DNA from: Cytophagaceae bacterium
Lineage (GTDB): Bacteria > Bacteroidota > Bacteroidia > Cytophagales > Spirosomataceae
Reading direction: 5' to 3'
NCBI GenBank assembly: GCA_027486845.1
Contig: JAIXOL010000033.1
Coordinates: 62,001 to 126,000 of the forward strand
DNA length: 64,000 nt
A program made the position numbers and the translations under genes. The notes beneath the pieces were generated by a model. It was not told where the DNA came from, made no database searches, and was given only the letters and a program-made list of their open reading frames with translations. Below are positions 36,981 through 45,530 of the stretch, one piece after another (position 1 is the first letter of the stretch; the number at the start of each line of letters is the position of its first letter).

Positions 36981-39485
36981 ATGAAAAAGACTATACAAAT
37001 AAACATAGCAGGCATGGTTTTCAATATCGAAGAAGATGCCTACGAAAAACTTAACGCTTACTTAGCTTCCATAAAACAGTACTTTGCGTCATACGAAGGC
37101 AGTCAAGAAATTGTTTCAGACATTGAAGCACGTATTGCCGAAAAATTCTGGACGAATCAAAAGTCTGATAGTCAACCTGTTATTACGCATGAAGGCGTAA
37201 ACGACCTCATCAAATCAATGGGTAGTGTATCTGACTTTGAAGCAATAGAGGAAGAAGAAGATTTGAAAAACACTGCACAGTCAACAGCAGGAAATGCTCA
37301 GTCAACCTTTAATAGTCAACAATCAACAGTGGGGAGTCAAGATTCTGACAGCTTAAAAACAGCACAACCAAAACGCCTTTATCGTGATGTAAAACGCAAG
37401 GCTTTGGGTGGTGTTTTAGCTGGTTTGGCACATTATTTCAATATTGATGTAGTTTGGGCAAGAATCATTTTCTTGTTGCTATTCTTAGGTTTACCACCAA
37501 TTGATGATGACCTTGGACCGATTTCAGGTTTTGTATTCTTAGGTTATTTTGTTTGTTGGGTTGTTTTTCCACCAAATTTCAACCTCGATGAGGATAAAAA
37601 AATCAAGAAATTTTATCGTGATAAAGACAATAAGGTTTTAGGCGGTGTATGTAGTGGTTTAGCAGCCTACTTTGGCGTAGACATCACGGTTATTCGTTTA
37701 CTCTTTGTTGTAGGTGTATTTCTGTTCGGAACGGGCTTCTTGGCTTATATCATCCTTTGGATTGTAGCTCCAAAAGCTCAAACACTTACTCAAAAAATGG
37801 AAATGAAAGGCGAGCCTGTTACACTTTCAAACATCGAAACTAATATCAAAGAGAGCATAAATATTGATAAAAATGCTCCAGAAAATGGTCTCACCAAAAT
37901 CCTTTTGTTTCCTTTCCGCTTAGTTGGGATGGTTATCAAAGCATTGGGTGAGGTATTAAAACACCTTGGTCCTGTTGCCAGAGTTTTGGCGGGCGTAATG
38001 CTGATGTTATTTTCTTTAGCAATGATTGTTGCAGTTATTGCTTCTGTGGCCGCATTTTTTGGAGTAGTGTCAGGTATTGATTACTTTGGAATTCATTCTC
38101 CACTAAGGTTTTTTTCACAAGATGTTCATCCAATGACAGGATTCTTTGCTTTCTTGGCTATGTTTACACCATTCTTGGCTCTTTTGCTTACTGGTTTAAC
38201 ATTACTTTCAAACAGAAGAATCGGAAACCGAAATTTTTGGATTTCATTATTAGGTCTTTGGCTCGCTGGCTTAATGGGAACAGGTATTTTAGCAACAAAA
38301 TATGCTCTTAATTTCAAGAAAAAAGGACGTTTTGAACAAACTAAAAACCTCCCTTATACACTTTCGGGACAAACATTAGTGCTTAATGCCAATAATAATC
38401 AAGATGATGATTTTGACGAAATTCGCATCGAAGAAGATGTAAAAGTAAATGTTGAAGGCTACGACGGAACAGATTTGAAATTGGAACAACGTTTTGAATC
38501 GTCGGGTCGTACAAGAGCTGAGGCCGAAAATTATGCAAAAAGCATTGTTTATACCATCGCTCAAAAAGATTCAACGCTTACTTTCGACCAAAACATAACT
38601 TTGCCCGAAAATGCTCGTTTCCGTGGACAAGGCCTTGAAATGACGCTCTTTATTCCTTACGACAAGCCTTTCAAAATCACAAAATCGTTCTATCACAGTG
38701 TTTATCGCCATGATTGGAATCGCAAAAACTTTGATATGGATGGCGACGATGTGGACAAATATACTTATATAATGAAACGTGACTCTGGTATGGTTTGCCG
38801 TGATTGTCCAAAACTAAGCGATGAAGAAAAAGAAGCTCTTAATGACCGTAACTACGATGATAATGACGATTCAGCTTTTGATTATGGCGTTTTTGAAGAA
38901 AAAGGCCATCATGAAAAGAAATTTAATTTGAAAGGTTTTGAAAAAATAGAAGTTGGCGGAGCATTTGTTGTAACGATTCGTAGAGGAGACGCTTTTGAAG
39001 TAATCGCAGATACGGACGAACAAAACGACTTAGATGATATTGACTTTGATGTACACAATAATACCCTCGAAATTGGTCATAAAGACAAGTTTTCGTTTGG
39101 TAGAAGAAACGAAACCGTTAGAATCAATATCACGATGCCATCTCTCGTGGGCCTTGATATTTCGGGAGCATCCACTTTAAAAGTGATTGGCTTCAAAGAC
39201 AAAAGTAAAGACTTGGATATTCAATTATCGGGTGCATCAAAAGCAGCAATTGATGTGGAAGTTCGCAAAATCGAATTCGATGCCTCTGGTGCTTCAAAAG
39301 CAGATTTGAGAGGCTCAGCCGAAAAAGTAAACATGGATATTTCGGGAGCGTGCCACATTGATGCCAAACGCATGGAAATCAACCAAGCAAGAGCCGATGC
39401 TAGTGGTGCGAGTCATATTAGTTTCGGAAAAGTAAAAGATTTCGACTCAAACACCAGTGGTGCGAGTAAAATTAGTAGAGAGTAA
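36981..39485 (+). CDS. PspC-domain membrane protein with C-terminal GIN (DUF2807) beta-helix
   Basis: Starting at ATG 36981 (MKKTIQINIAGMVF, 834 aa). Domains in order: an N-terminal cytoplasmic part with NIEEDAYEKLNAYL; a Gln/Ser/Thr linker; PspC domain 1 (RDVKRKALGGVLAGLAHYF) and PspC domain 2 (RDKDNKVLGGVCSGLAAYFG), each with membrane helices; about four more helices; a long acidic domain; and a GIN domain built of SGAS repeats (DISGASTLKV, QLSGASKAAI, DASGASKADL, DISGACHIDA, DASGASHISF, NTSGASKISR) spaced about 20 residues apart, as rungs of a beta-helix. PspC proteins sense membrane stress elsewhere; a similar role paired with PadR is inference. The frame is open back to 36879, but that leader is low-complexity. 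Confidence 0.9.
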   Translation: MKKTIQINIAGMVFNIEEDAYEKLNAYLASIKQYFASYEGSQEIVSDIEARIAEKFWTNQKSDSQPVITHEGVNDLIKSMGSVSDFEAIEEEEDLKNTAQSTAGNAQSTFNSQQSTVGSQDSDSLKTAQPKRLYRDVKRKALGGVLAGLAHYFNIDVVWARIIFLLLFLGLPPIDDDLGPISGFVFLGYFVCWVVFPPNFNLDEDKKIKKFYRDKDNKVLGGVCSGLAAYFGVDITVIRLLFVVGVFLFGTGFLAYIILWIVAPKAQTLTQKMEMKGEPVTLSNIETNIKESINIDKNAPENGLTKILLFPFRLVGMVIKALGEVLKHLGPVARVLAGVMLMLFSLAMIVAVIASVAAFFGVVSGIDYFGIHSPLRFFSQDVHPMTGFFAFLAMFTPFLALLLTGLTLLSNRRIGNRNFWISLLGLWLAGLMGTGILATKYALNFKKKGRFEQTKNLPYTLSGQTLVLNANNNQDDDFDEIRIEEDVKVNVEGYDGTDLKLEQRFESSGRTRAEAENYAKSIVYTIAQKDSTLTFDQNITLPENARFRGQGLEMTLFIPYDKPFKITKSFYHSVYRHDWNRKNFDMDGDDVDKYTYIMKRDSGMVCRDCPKLSDEEKEALNDRNYDDNDDSAFDYGVFEEKGHHEKKFNLKGFEKIEVGGAFVVTIRRGDAFEVIADTDEQNDLDDIDFDVHNNTLEIGHKDKFSFGRRNETVRINITMPSLVGLDISGASTLKVIGFKDKSKDLDIQLSGASKAAIDVEVRKIEFDASGASKADLRGSAEKVNMDISGACHIDAKRMEINQARADASGASHISFGKVKDFDSNTSGASKISRE

Positions 39486-39510
39486 TGCCAAATGAAAGTA
39501 TAAATCAATA

Positions 39511-39554
39511 ACAAAATGAGTGAATCTGCTTTAAGCCTTATTCACTCATTTTGT
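39511..39554. terminator. Terminator of the PadR-PspC operon
   Basis: ACAAAATGAGTGAAT pairs with ATTCACTCATTTTGT, a 15-bp perfect stem followed by a T-rich stretch. The convergent rhaM remnant ends at the next base. Confidence 0.8.
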
Positions 39555-39944
39555 TTATTGGTTCGTTAGTTTGAAGATTTGTTTCATTAATACCCATTTT
39601 TCGCCAGGTTTGGCCATTGGTAAGCCTTATTGATATTTTCAAATAAATGATGATTCCCACGTTTGTACTTTAGGGTTATTGGCATTCATTTCTGGTTTTT
39701 TCTCAAATGAAAATTCATCTTCGGTTTCCATAATCATATACAAACGATTACCGATTCGGTAGATTTCCATTTCGTTGGTGCCAGCATCGATAGTACTTTT
39801 AGCGATGTCGTCCGAAATACGCTCGTGTAATTTTTCATATTCAGCAATCAGAGTTGGGTCATCAACTAAATTAAGTGCAAGCGTAAAGCGTTTCGTAGTG
39901 TGAAAATTAAGTAATTCCTTGAATGGAATTTTAGATATAATCAA
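39555..39944 (-). pseudogene. L-rhamnose mutarotase (RhaM, DUF718) with two in-frame stops
   Basis: The open part reads RFTLALNLVDDPTLIAEYEK, MEIYRIGNRLYMIMETEDEF and MNANNPKVQTWESSFI, a clear RhaM-type mutarotase that flips the anomers of rhamnose. It stops at TGA 39639-39641. The same frame continues KYQ, then TAA 39627-39629, then GLPMAKPGEKWVLMKQIFKL before a final TAA at 39555-39557. That tail is the expected RhaM C-terminus. The first stop sits where the family has Trp, and the second where Gln is likely (TAA from CAA). So two nonsense changes broke an otherwise full-length gene. No other rhamnose genes are near. Confidence 0.85.
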
Positions 39945-40048
39945 TTGATAATCAGAGTTTCTACTAACAAACCGAAATGTTTTTCCGATTTCTTACAATA
40001 TTTTTTGTAAAAAACGTTTGAAATTAAATAGATTTTTTCGATATTTCA

Positions 40049-40078
40049 TTTGAGAAGTAAATTTTTGTTATACTTTTG
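40049..40078 (+). promoter_or_regulatory. Promoter of the DUF2795 gene
   Basis: TTTG at 40049-40052 and TACTTTTG at 40071-40078, with an 18-base spacer, match the Bacteroidota -33/-7 consensus. The start point would lie about 40 bases before the ATG at 40120. Confidence 0.7.
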
Positions 40079-40119
40079 CAGCCTTAAATTTTTTGTAACA
40101 TTAAAAAGGAATAAAGACT

Positions 40120-40341
40120 ATGTATTGGACACTCGAACTTGCGTCGTATTTGGAGGACGCTCCGTGGCCCGCTACAAAAGATGAGTTGATAGATTTTTCG
40201 ATTCGTTCGGGAGCACCCATTGAAGTTATTGAAAACTTACAAGAACTTGAAGACGACGGCCAGCCGTATGAGAGCATTGAGGAGATTTGGCCTGATTATC
40301 CGACCAAAGATGACTTTTTCTTTAATGAAGACGAATATTAA
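40120..40341 (+). CDS. DUF2795 domain-containing small protein
   Basis: A 73-aa acidic soluble protein (MYWTLELASYLEDAPWPATK, then LIDFSIRSGAPIEVIENLQELEDDG and WPDYPTKDDFFFNEDEY). Near-identical short proteins occur across the Bacteroidota, and the fold is predicted to be a small helical bundle. The function is unknown. It has its own strong promoter. The following gap of about 100 bases carries an AT-rich stretch without a clear terminator. Confidence 0.9.
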   Translation: MYWTLELASYLEDAPWPATKDELIDFSIRSGAPIEVIENLQELEDDGQPYESIEEIWPDYPTKDDFFFNEDEY

Positions 40342-40446
40342 GCTTGAATCAATGATTTTTTAGCACCAATTATTCGTAAGATTAAAAAGCAACAATCAAT
40401 TTTATTTGGTTGTTGCTTTGTTATTTCTATACTTTCATTTTTTTTA

Positions 40447-41265
40447 ATGACTATTTTACAAACTATTTTCGTAATTCTTTTTACCTTTTTGGTAGTTATT
40501 GGATGCTTCTCAAAGAAAAATACAAAAAAATATGAGCTTCTATATGACATTAATAAGCCGAACATTATAATAGAAATGCCCAAAAAACTCAAAGAAATAT
40601 CGGGCTTATCATTTTATAAAGACAATCAACTCGCTTGTGTAAACGATGAAAAAGGAACAGTTTTTATTTATGATTTGGAATATCAGAAGATTACAGAAAC
40701 AATAGAAATTGGCAAAAATGGCGATTACGAAGGTATTGAAGTTGTCAATGATGAGATTTTTATTATGAAAAGCAACGGTAAAATCAAAGGGTTCAAAATC
40801 AGTGATGGTTCAGAGAGAGAAATTGATTGCTCGGCTAAAGACATAAAAGAATATGAAGGACTTAGTTATCACCCACAGACCCGAAGTCTTTTGCTCGTAA
40901 CGAAAGAAAAAAACAAAGACAAAAACGATAAAAAAACTATTTATGCTTATTCTTTAACTACCGAAAAGTTTGAGAAATATTTGAATATAGATGAGGATAT
41001 GATAAAAGACAGCGATGGAAATAAAACTTTCGCACCATCAGGAATAGCCATACATCCAATTACTTCCGAAATTTTTGTTATTTCCTCGCAAGGTAAAAAA
41101 CTCTTGATTCTATCCCCGGAAGGAAAAAAAAATGCCCTCATCGAACTCAACCCCAAGAATTTTGTTCAGCCCGAAGGCATTTGTTTTACTCCAAATGGAG
41201 ACCTATTTATTTCGTCAGAAGGTGTCAATTCAAATAGTTATATTTTAAAATTTGTATTTTTTTAA
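40447..41265 (+). CDS. SdiA-regulated-type beta-propeller lipoprotein
   Basis: A 272-aa exported lipoprotein (signal LVVIGC). The sequence has repeated strands of a propeller with EISGLSFYKDNQLACVNDEKG, GKNGDYEGIEVVNDEIFIM, EYEGLSYHPQTRSLLLV, FAPSGIAIHPITSEIFVIS and QPEGICFTPNGDLFISSEG, which fits the SdiA-regulated family. Related proteins include phytase-like propellers. Its role in this organism is unknown. A long T/A-rich gap separates it from the rhodopsin gene. Confidence 0.85.
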   Translation: MTILQTIFVILFTFLVVIGCFSKKNTKKYELLYDINKPNIIIEMPKKLKEISGLSFYKDNQLACVNDEKGTVFIYDLEYQKITETIEIGKNGDYEGIEVVNDEIFIMKSNGKIKGFKISDGSEREIDCSAKDIKEYEGLSYHPQTRSLLLVTKEKNKDKNDKKTIYAYSLTTEKFEKYLNIDEDMIKDSDGNKTFAPSGIAIHPITSEIFVISSQGKKLLILSPEGKKNALIELNPKNFVQPEGICFTPNGDLFISSEGVNSNSYILKFVFF

Positions 41266-41390
41266 TTTTTTTTTAATTTTTTTTTATTGGTTTCTTACAG
41301 TTAGAAATCAAGCATTTTCTACTTATTTCTTTGAATAATACAATTTACAAATTTAAAAATTCAACATTTGTTTAATTTTTTTGAAAAAAA

Positions 41391-41424
41391 ATAAAACAAA
41401 ATATTAAGTGTTCTGTTATATTTG
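41391..41424 (+). promoter_or_regulatory. Promoter of the rhodopsin gene
   Basis: TTG at 41391-41393 and TATATTTG at 41417-41424, 23 bases apart, fit the consensus. The surrounding 190-base gap is extremely T/A-rich (runs of T8-T9 near 41265-41285). Confidence 0.7.
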
Positions 41425-41455
41425 TATTGTTCAACTTTAAACAATAATACCTAAC

Positions 41456-42202
41456 ATGTACACTTTATTCCTAAACATCGTCAACGTTGACGGTAAAGAC
41501 CCTGTTTCATTTACATTTTTCACGGGTTACATGGCAATGCTTGCCGCATCAGTATTTTTCTTATTCGAAAGAGGAAGTGTTGATGGAAAATGGAAAACTT
41601 CTCTTTTAGTTTCTGGTCTAATCACTGGTATCGCAGCGGTTCACTACTACTACATGAGAGATTTCTACGGAGAAACTGGCGAAAGCCCAGTAGCTTTACG
41701 TTACATCGACTGGACACTAACAGTGCCTTTGATGTGTGTTGAATTTTATTTATTGTTAAAGCCAGCAGGTGCAAAACCAGCTTTCATGTGGAAACTAATA
41801 TTAGCATCAGTAGTTATGTTAGTAGCTGGTTACATTGGAGAAGCATTTAATCCAACGGCTTCAACTAGTCATTCTGTAATTTGGGGTGTAATTTCATCTC
41901 TTGGTTATGTTTATGTACTTTATTCGGCATGGGCTGGCGAAGCAAAGCAATTAGCTGCTTCTTCTAACTCTGATTCAGTAAAGTCTGGAATTCAAGCACT
42001 AGCTTGGTTCGTATTAGCTGGTTGGGCAATTTACCCAATTGGTTACATGGCTGGCCCTGGTGGTTGGTTAGGACCAGAAGGTGCAGGTTTACTTCAAACT
42101 AAAGACTTAAATTTGTTTTACAACATTGCCGATGCAATTAATAAAATAGGATTTGGTTTAGTAGTTTATAACATTGCTATCACTGAATCTAAGAAAGCTT
42201 AA
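41456..42202 (+). CDS. Proteorhodopsin-type light-driven proton pump with carotenoid-antenna (fenestrated) signature
   Basis: A 248-aa seven-helix protein binding retinal at Lys230 (ADAINKIGFGL). Helix C reads RYIDWTLTVPLMCVEFYLL: Asp85 (acceptor), Thr89 and Glu96 (donor), the DTE set of proton pumps. His63 matches the PR His that tunes Asp. Colour-tuning position 105 is Met (Met93), which usually means green absorption. In helix E the run IWGVISSLGYVYVLYSAWAGE aligns without gaps to the proteorhodopsin WVYMIYELWAGE region. The residue matching PR Phe152 is Gly144, the small residue that opens a side window for a hydroxylated carotenoid. It is not a sodium (NDQ) or chloride pump. Blh follows on the same strand. 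Confidence 0.96.
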   Translation: MYTLFLNIVNVDGKDPVSFTFFTGYMAMLAASVFFLFERGSVDGKWKTSLLVSGLITGIAAVHYYYMRDFYGETGESPVALRYIDWTLTVPLMCVEFYLLLKPAGAKPAFMWKLILASVVMLVAGYIGEAFNPTASTSHSVIWGVISSLGYVYVLYSAWAGEAKQLAASSNSDSVKSGIQALAWFVLAGWAIYPIGYMAGPGGWLGPEGAGLLQTKDLNLFYNIADAINKIGFGLVVYNIAITESKKA

Positions 42203-42224
42203 GCTTTTCATAATGATTTTAATA

Positions 42225-42260
42225 TTCTGCCCGAAAACTTCTTTTGGTTTTTGGGCAGAA
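42225..42260 (+). terminator. Hairpin between the rhodopsin and blh genes
   Basis: TTCTGCCCGAAAA pairs with TTTTGGGCAGAA (one bulged G), followed by a T/C-rich tail. It may end part of the transcripts after the rhodopsin gene and so lower blh expression. It also argues against a blh start upstream of it. Confidence 0.65.
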
Positions 42261-42317
42261 TCCTTTTCTCTCTCTTCGTGCCTTCAGTTTATTTTTTCTG
42301 CTAAATACTCAAAACCA

Positions 42318-43250
42318 ATGAGAATCATACTCTTGTTTGTAGGCTTTGCTATGCTGTTTGTGCATCATTATATTCAGCGTATATCGGTAGAAAGTCAGTT
42401 TTTGGCTTTTGCGACTGGCATTTTGTTTTTGGGTATTCCGCACGGGGCTGCAGATTTATTAGTTGCCAATCAAAACGCTAACAACGACAAAGAACGCTTT
42501 TCAATGCCATTGTTTTTTCTAAATTATTTGGGTAGACTATTGGGTTTCGGTGCAATACTTTGGTTTTTTCCACTAATCGGAAATATTCTTTTTATTTTTC
42601 TGGCAGCTTATCATTTTGGCGAAACTGATTTGCACCATTTCAAAACTGATACCTTTTTTGGTAAATTTCTCGTGACGAGTTATGGTTTGGTGATTTTGAG
42701 CATAATTCTGATGCCTAACTTTGCTGAAGTACGCCCTATATTATTACTTTTCAAAGCAGGTTCTGATAATTTGGTATTTATCAATTGGCTTGATTCACAC
42801 CGAATCAGCTTAATTCTCTCTTCTATTTTTCTGTTTTTATTGAGTTCGGCTATTTATTATTCGAAAAATAAAAATGTTGTATTTCCTGAAAACAAATTCT
42901 TTTCTATACAATTTCTATTGATTTTAGTAATTCTATACTATCTTCCGATGGTGTTGGGTTTTACATTTTATTTTGTCATTTGGCATTCAACTCTCTCACT
43001 CAAAAATATTACTTCTTATCTACGTAACAATAGTAGTTTTAATACTGCAAATCGTGTTTTCCGTCAAATTGTATTTTATAGTTTACTCGCCATTGGTGGA
43101 ATTCTGATTTTTGGTTTTACTGGTTTTATGTTTACCAATAATAATGCAATAATGGCATATAGCTTTTTAGGACTTGCGGTTCTAACGGCTCCGCACATGC
43201 AAGTTATGCATGATATGTACCATAAAATTCGTCTCAATCATAATGCCTAA
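42318..43250 (+). CDS. blh: Brp/Blh family beta-carotene 15,15'-dioxygenase
   Basis: Membrane enzyme that cleaves beta-carotene into two retinal molecules, the cofactor of the upstream rhodopsin. Conserved His blocks are GIPHGAADLL, AAYHFGETDLHHF, VIWHSTLSLKNI and APHMQVMHDMYH, set between about eight membrane helices. I chose ATG 42318 (MRIILLFVGFAML, 310 aa). Longer starts at 42213 (ATG) or 42174 (TTG, overlapping the rhodopsin) would translate through the hairpin at 42225-42260. No carotenoid genes (crtEBIY) are in the window. Confidence 0.93.
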   Translation: MRIILLFVGFAMLFVHHYIQRISVESQFLAFATGILFLGIPHGAADLLVANQNANNDKERFSMPLFFLNYLGRLLGFGAILWFFPLIGNILFIFLAAYHFGETDLHHFKTDTFFGKFLVTSYGLVILSIILMPNFAEVRPILLLFKAGSDNLVFINWLDSHRISLILSSIFLFLLSSAIYYSKNKNVVFPENKFFSIQFLLILVILYYLPMVLGFTFYFVIWHSTLSLKNITSYLRNNSSFNTANRVFRQIVFYSLLAIGGILIFGFTGFMFTNNNAIMAYSFLGLAVLTAPHMQVMHDMYHKIRLNHNA

Positions 43251-43307
43251 GTGCAATTTTGATTTGTTTTTGTACTTTTACTAAGTAAAATTCAAAAACA
43301 ATCAAAT

Positions 43308-45440
43308 ATGAGAATAATTCTAACCCTTATCTTTATTTCAAACTTAGTCTTTGCCCAAGTTGGCAAAGAAAAAGTATTAGTAACAGACCTCACCCGAATC
43401 AAACAAATTGGTTCAATTAGTATTGCTCCCGATGGCAAAAAAGCCATTTACTCGCTCCGAACTTCCGAAACAAGTGAAGAAAATAAGCTCGAATTCGATT
43501 ACCGCACACATTTGTTCTTAACTGACTTTCAGACAGTTAGACAAATTACTCGTGGTACAGAAAGTGTTGGTAGTGCTTCGTGGTCGCCCGATAGTAAACA
43601 AATTGCCTTTGCCCGAAACATAAAAGGTAAATCTCAAATTTTTGTTATGCCGCTCGAAGGTGGCGAAGCTTTTCAGCTAACCGATTCAAAATACGGTGCT
43701 TCAAATCCAAATTGGTCAAAAGATGGCTCAAAAATTTCATTTAGTGTCGGACTTTCTCTTTCCGAACTCTTGAAAGATTCTGTACTAAACCCATCAAAAG
43801 GCGTTCCAGCTTGGTCATTAGAAAAACCTGGATTTGCAAAAAATGAGTTTTTAAAACCCATCAAAGGCGTAAAACCAAATCCTGATGGAACAATCGAAGA
43901 AATTAGGGCCTATCTAGAAAAAGATGTGGACGACAAAAAAGCCAAAGTTATCAATCGACTTACTTTTCAAGGAGAAGCCACGACTCAGCCAGAACTAAAT
44001 TTTTCACATATCTACACAATAGAAGTTAAAGAAGGTGCAAAAGCTATGCCTCTGACAGCGGGTTTTAGAAGTTATGGCGGTGGAGCATGGTTGCAAGATG
44101 GACAAATTGCGGTACAAACAGCCCTTGATTCATTACTTCACCCAGACCGTGAACAAGATAATAGAATCATAGTAATGAACCCTGATGGCACAAATCGAAA
44201 AGTTATTTTAGGCGAAAAAGGAAAATCATTTAGCGGAGTAACTTGGTCGCCTGATGGAAAAAGTATCGTTTACACAAAAACTAACTCTCAGGGCGTAAAT
44301 ATTGGTGATTTGTATATTGCGAAAGCCGATGGCACGAATCCTCACTTGATTAAATTCGACCGCTCGGTTAGTGGACTAACGTGGTCAAAAGATATGAAGT
44401 ATGTCTATTTTACGGCACAGTCAAACGGTGGACAACCCATTTATAGAGTTGATGTTCAATCTAAGAAAGTTGAACAAATAACCGATTTTGAGTCAGGTAT
44501 TTTAGGTTTTGATTTATCGGTCGATAAAATCCTTTATTCAAAAACTGAAGTGGCCAACCCGAACGAACTTTACGTAGCCGATTTACAGATGAAAAACCCT
44601 GTAAAATTGACTTCAGTAAATGATTGGGTGAAAAATAAAATGTTGAGTTTTCCAGAAAAACGAACTTATACCAATTCTAAAGGTCAAAAAATTGAATATT
44701 GGATAATGAAACCTTCGAATTTTGAAGCAGGCAGGAAATATCCACTTCTACTAAATATGCACGGAGGGCCAACCGCTATGTGGGGTCCTGGTGAATTTTC
44801 GATGTGGCATGAACATCAGTATTTCTGTTCGCAAGGCTATGCCGTAGTTTATGCCAATCCACGTGGTTCGGGTGGTTATGGCTTAGATTTTATGCGTGCT
44901 AACATCAAAGATTGGGGAACTGGCCCAGCAGAAGATGTACTCGCAGCTGCTACTGACGCCGCCAAAGCTTCTTGGGTTGATACTTCTCGCCAAGTAATCA
45001 CAGGGGGCTCTTATGCGGGTTATCTGACGGCTTGGATTGTGGCACACGACCACCGTTTCAAAGCAGCATTTGCCCAACGTGGTGTTTATGACCTTACAAC
45101 ATTCTTAGGCGAAGGAAACGCATGGCGTTTGATTCCGAATTATTTCAATTATCCATGGAATGATACAAAAGAAAAAGTATTAGAAACTAATTCACCTTAT
45201 ACATTCGTTGACAAAATTCGTACTCCTTTGCTCATCAAACACGGCGAAAACGACCTTCGTACGGGCGTAATTCAAAGCGAAATGATGTACAAATCAATGA
45301 AAATTATGGGAAAAGAAGTAGAATACGTAAGAATGCCAGGAGGCACACACGAGCTCTCACGGACAGGAAATGTTCGTCAAAGAATCGACCGTATGCTACG
45401 CATTTATGAGTTTTTTGAGAGGTTTGTTGGGAAGAAGTAA
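43308..45440 (+). CDS. S9 family (prolyl oligopeptidase-like) peptidase
   Basis: A 710-aa exported peptidase that cleaves short peptides, probably in the periplasm; signal peptide 1-16 (LIFISNLVFA). The N-terminal ~430 residues are a seven-bladed propeller with WSPDSKQIAFAR, WSKDGSKISF, WSPDGKSIVYT and WSKDMKYVYF blades. The C-terminal alpha/beta hydrolase has oxyanion-type NMHGGPTAMWGPG, nucleophile Ser in ITGGSYAGYLT, Asp in HGENDLRTG and His in PGGTHELSR. It resembles acylaminoacyl-peptidases. It starts 57 bases after blh; a functional link to it is not evident. Confidence 0.94.
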   Translation: MRIILTLIFISNLVFAQVGKEKVLVTDLTRIKQIGSISIAPDGKKAIYSLRTSETSEENKLEFDYRTHLFLTDFQTVRQITRGTESVGSASWSPDSKQIAFARNIKGKSQIFVMPLEGGEAFQLTDSKYGASNPNWSKDGSKISFSVGLSLSELLKDSVLNPSKGVPAWSLEKPGFAKNEFLKPIKGVKPNPDGTIEEIRAYLEKDVDDKKAKVINRLTFQGEATTQPELNFSHIYTIEVKEGAKAMPLTAGFRSYGGGAWLQDGQIAVQTALDSLLHPDREQDNRIIVMNPDGTNRKVILGEKGKSFSGVTWSPDGKSIVYTKTNSQGVNIGDLYIAKADGTNPHLIKFDRSVSGLTWSKDMKYVYFTAQSNGGQPIYRVDVQSKKVEQITDFESGILGFDLSVDKILYSKTEVANPNELYVADLQMKNPVKLTSVNDWVKNKMLSFPEKRTYTNSKGQKIEYWIMKPSNFEAGRKYPLLLNMHGGPTAMWGPGEFSMWHEHQYFCSQGYAVVYANPRGSGGYGLDFMRANIKDWGTGPAEDVLAAATDAAKASWVDTSRQVITGGSYAGYLTAWIVAHDHRFKAAFAQRGVYDLTTFLGEGNAWRLIPNYFNYPWNDTKEKVLETNSPYTFVDKIRTPLLIKHGENDLRTGVIQSEMMYKSMKIMGKEVEYVRMPGGTHELSRTGNVRQRIDRMLRIYEFFERFVGKK

Positions 45441-45480
45441 CTCTCTCCGTTCCCTAAGCGTAGCCGATGGGAAGTATCAA

Positions 45481-45509
45481 AAAAAGCCGAGGCAAAACCT
45501 CGGCTTTTT
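45481..45509. terminator. Bidirectional terminator
   Basis: AAAAAGCCGAGG pairs with CCTCGGCTTTTT, a 12-bp perfect stem with a 5-base loop. It lies between two convergent genes. Confidence 0.85.
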
Positions 45510-45530
45510 ATTACTACACTTACCTAAACC

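Noticed and set aside
42174-42317. Longer blh start overlapping the rhodopsin stop
   Set aside because: It would begin at TTG and read through the 42225-42260 hairpin; the added residues do not resemble Blh N-termini.
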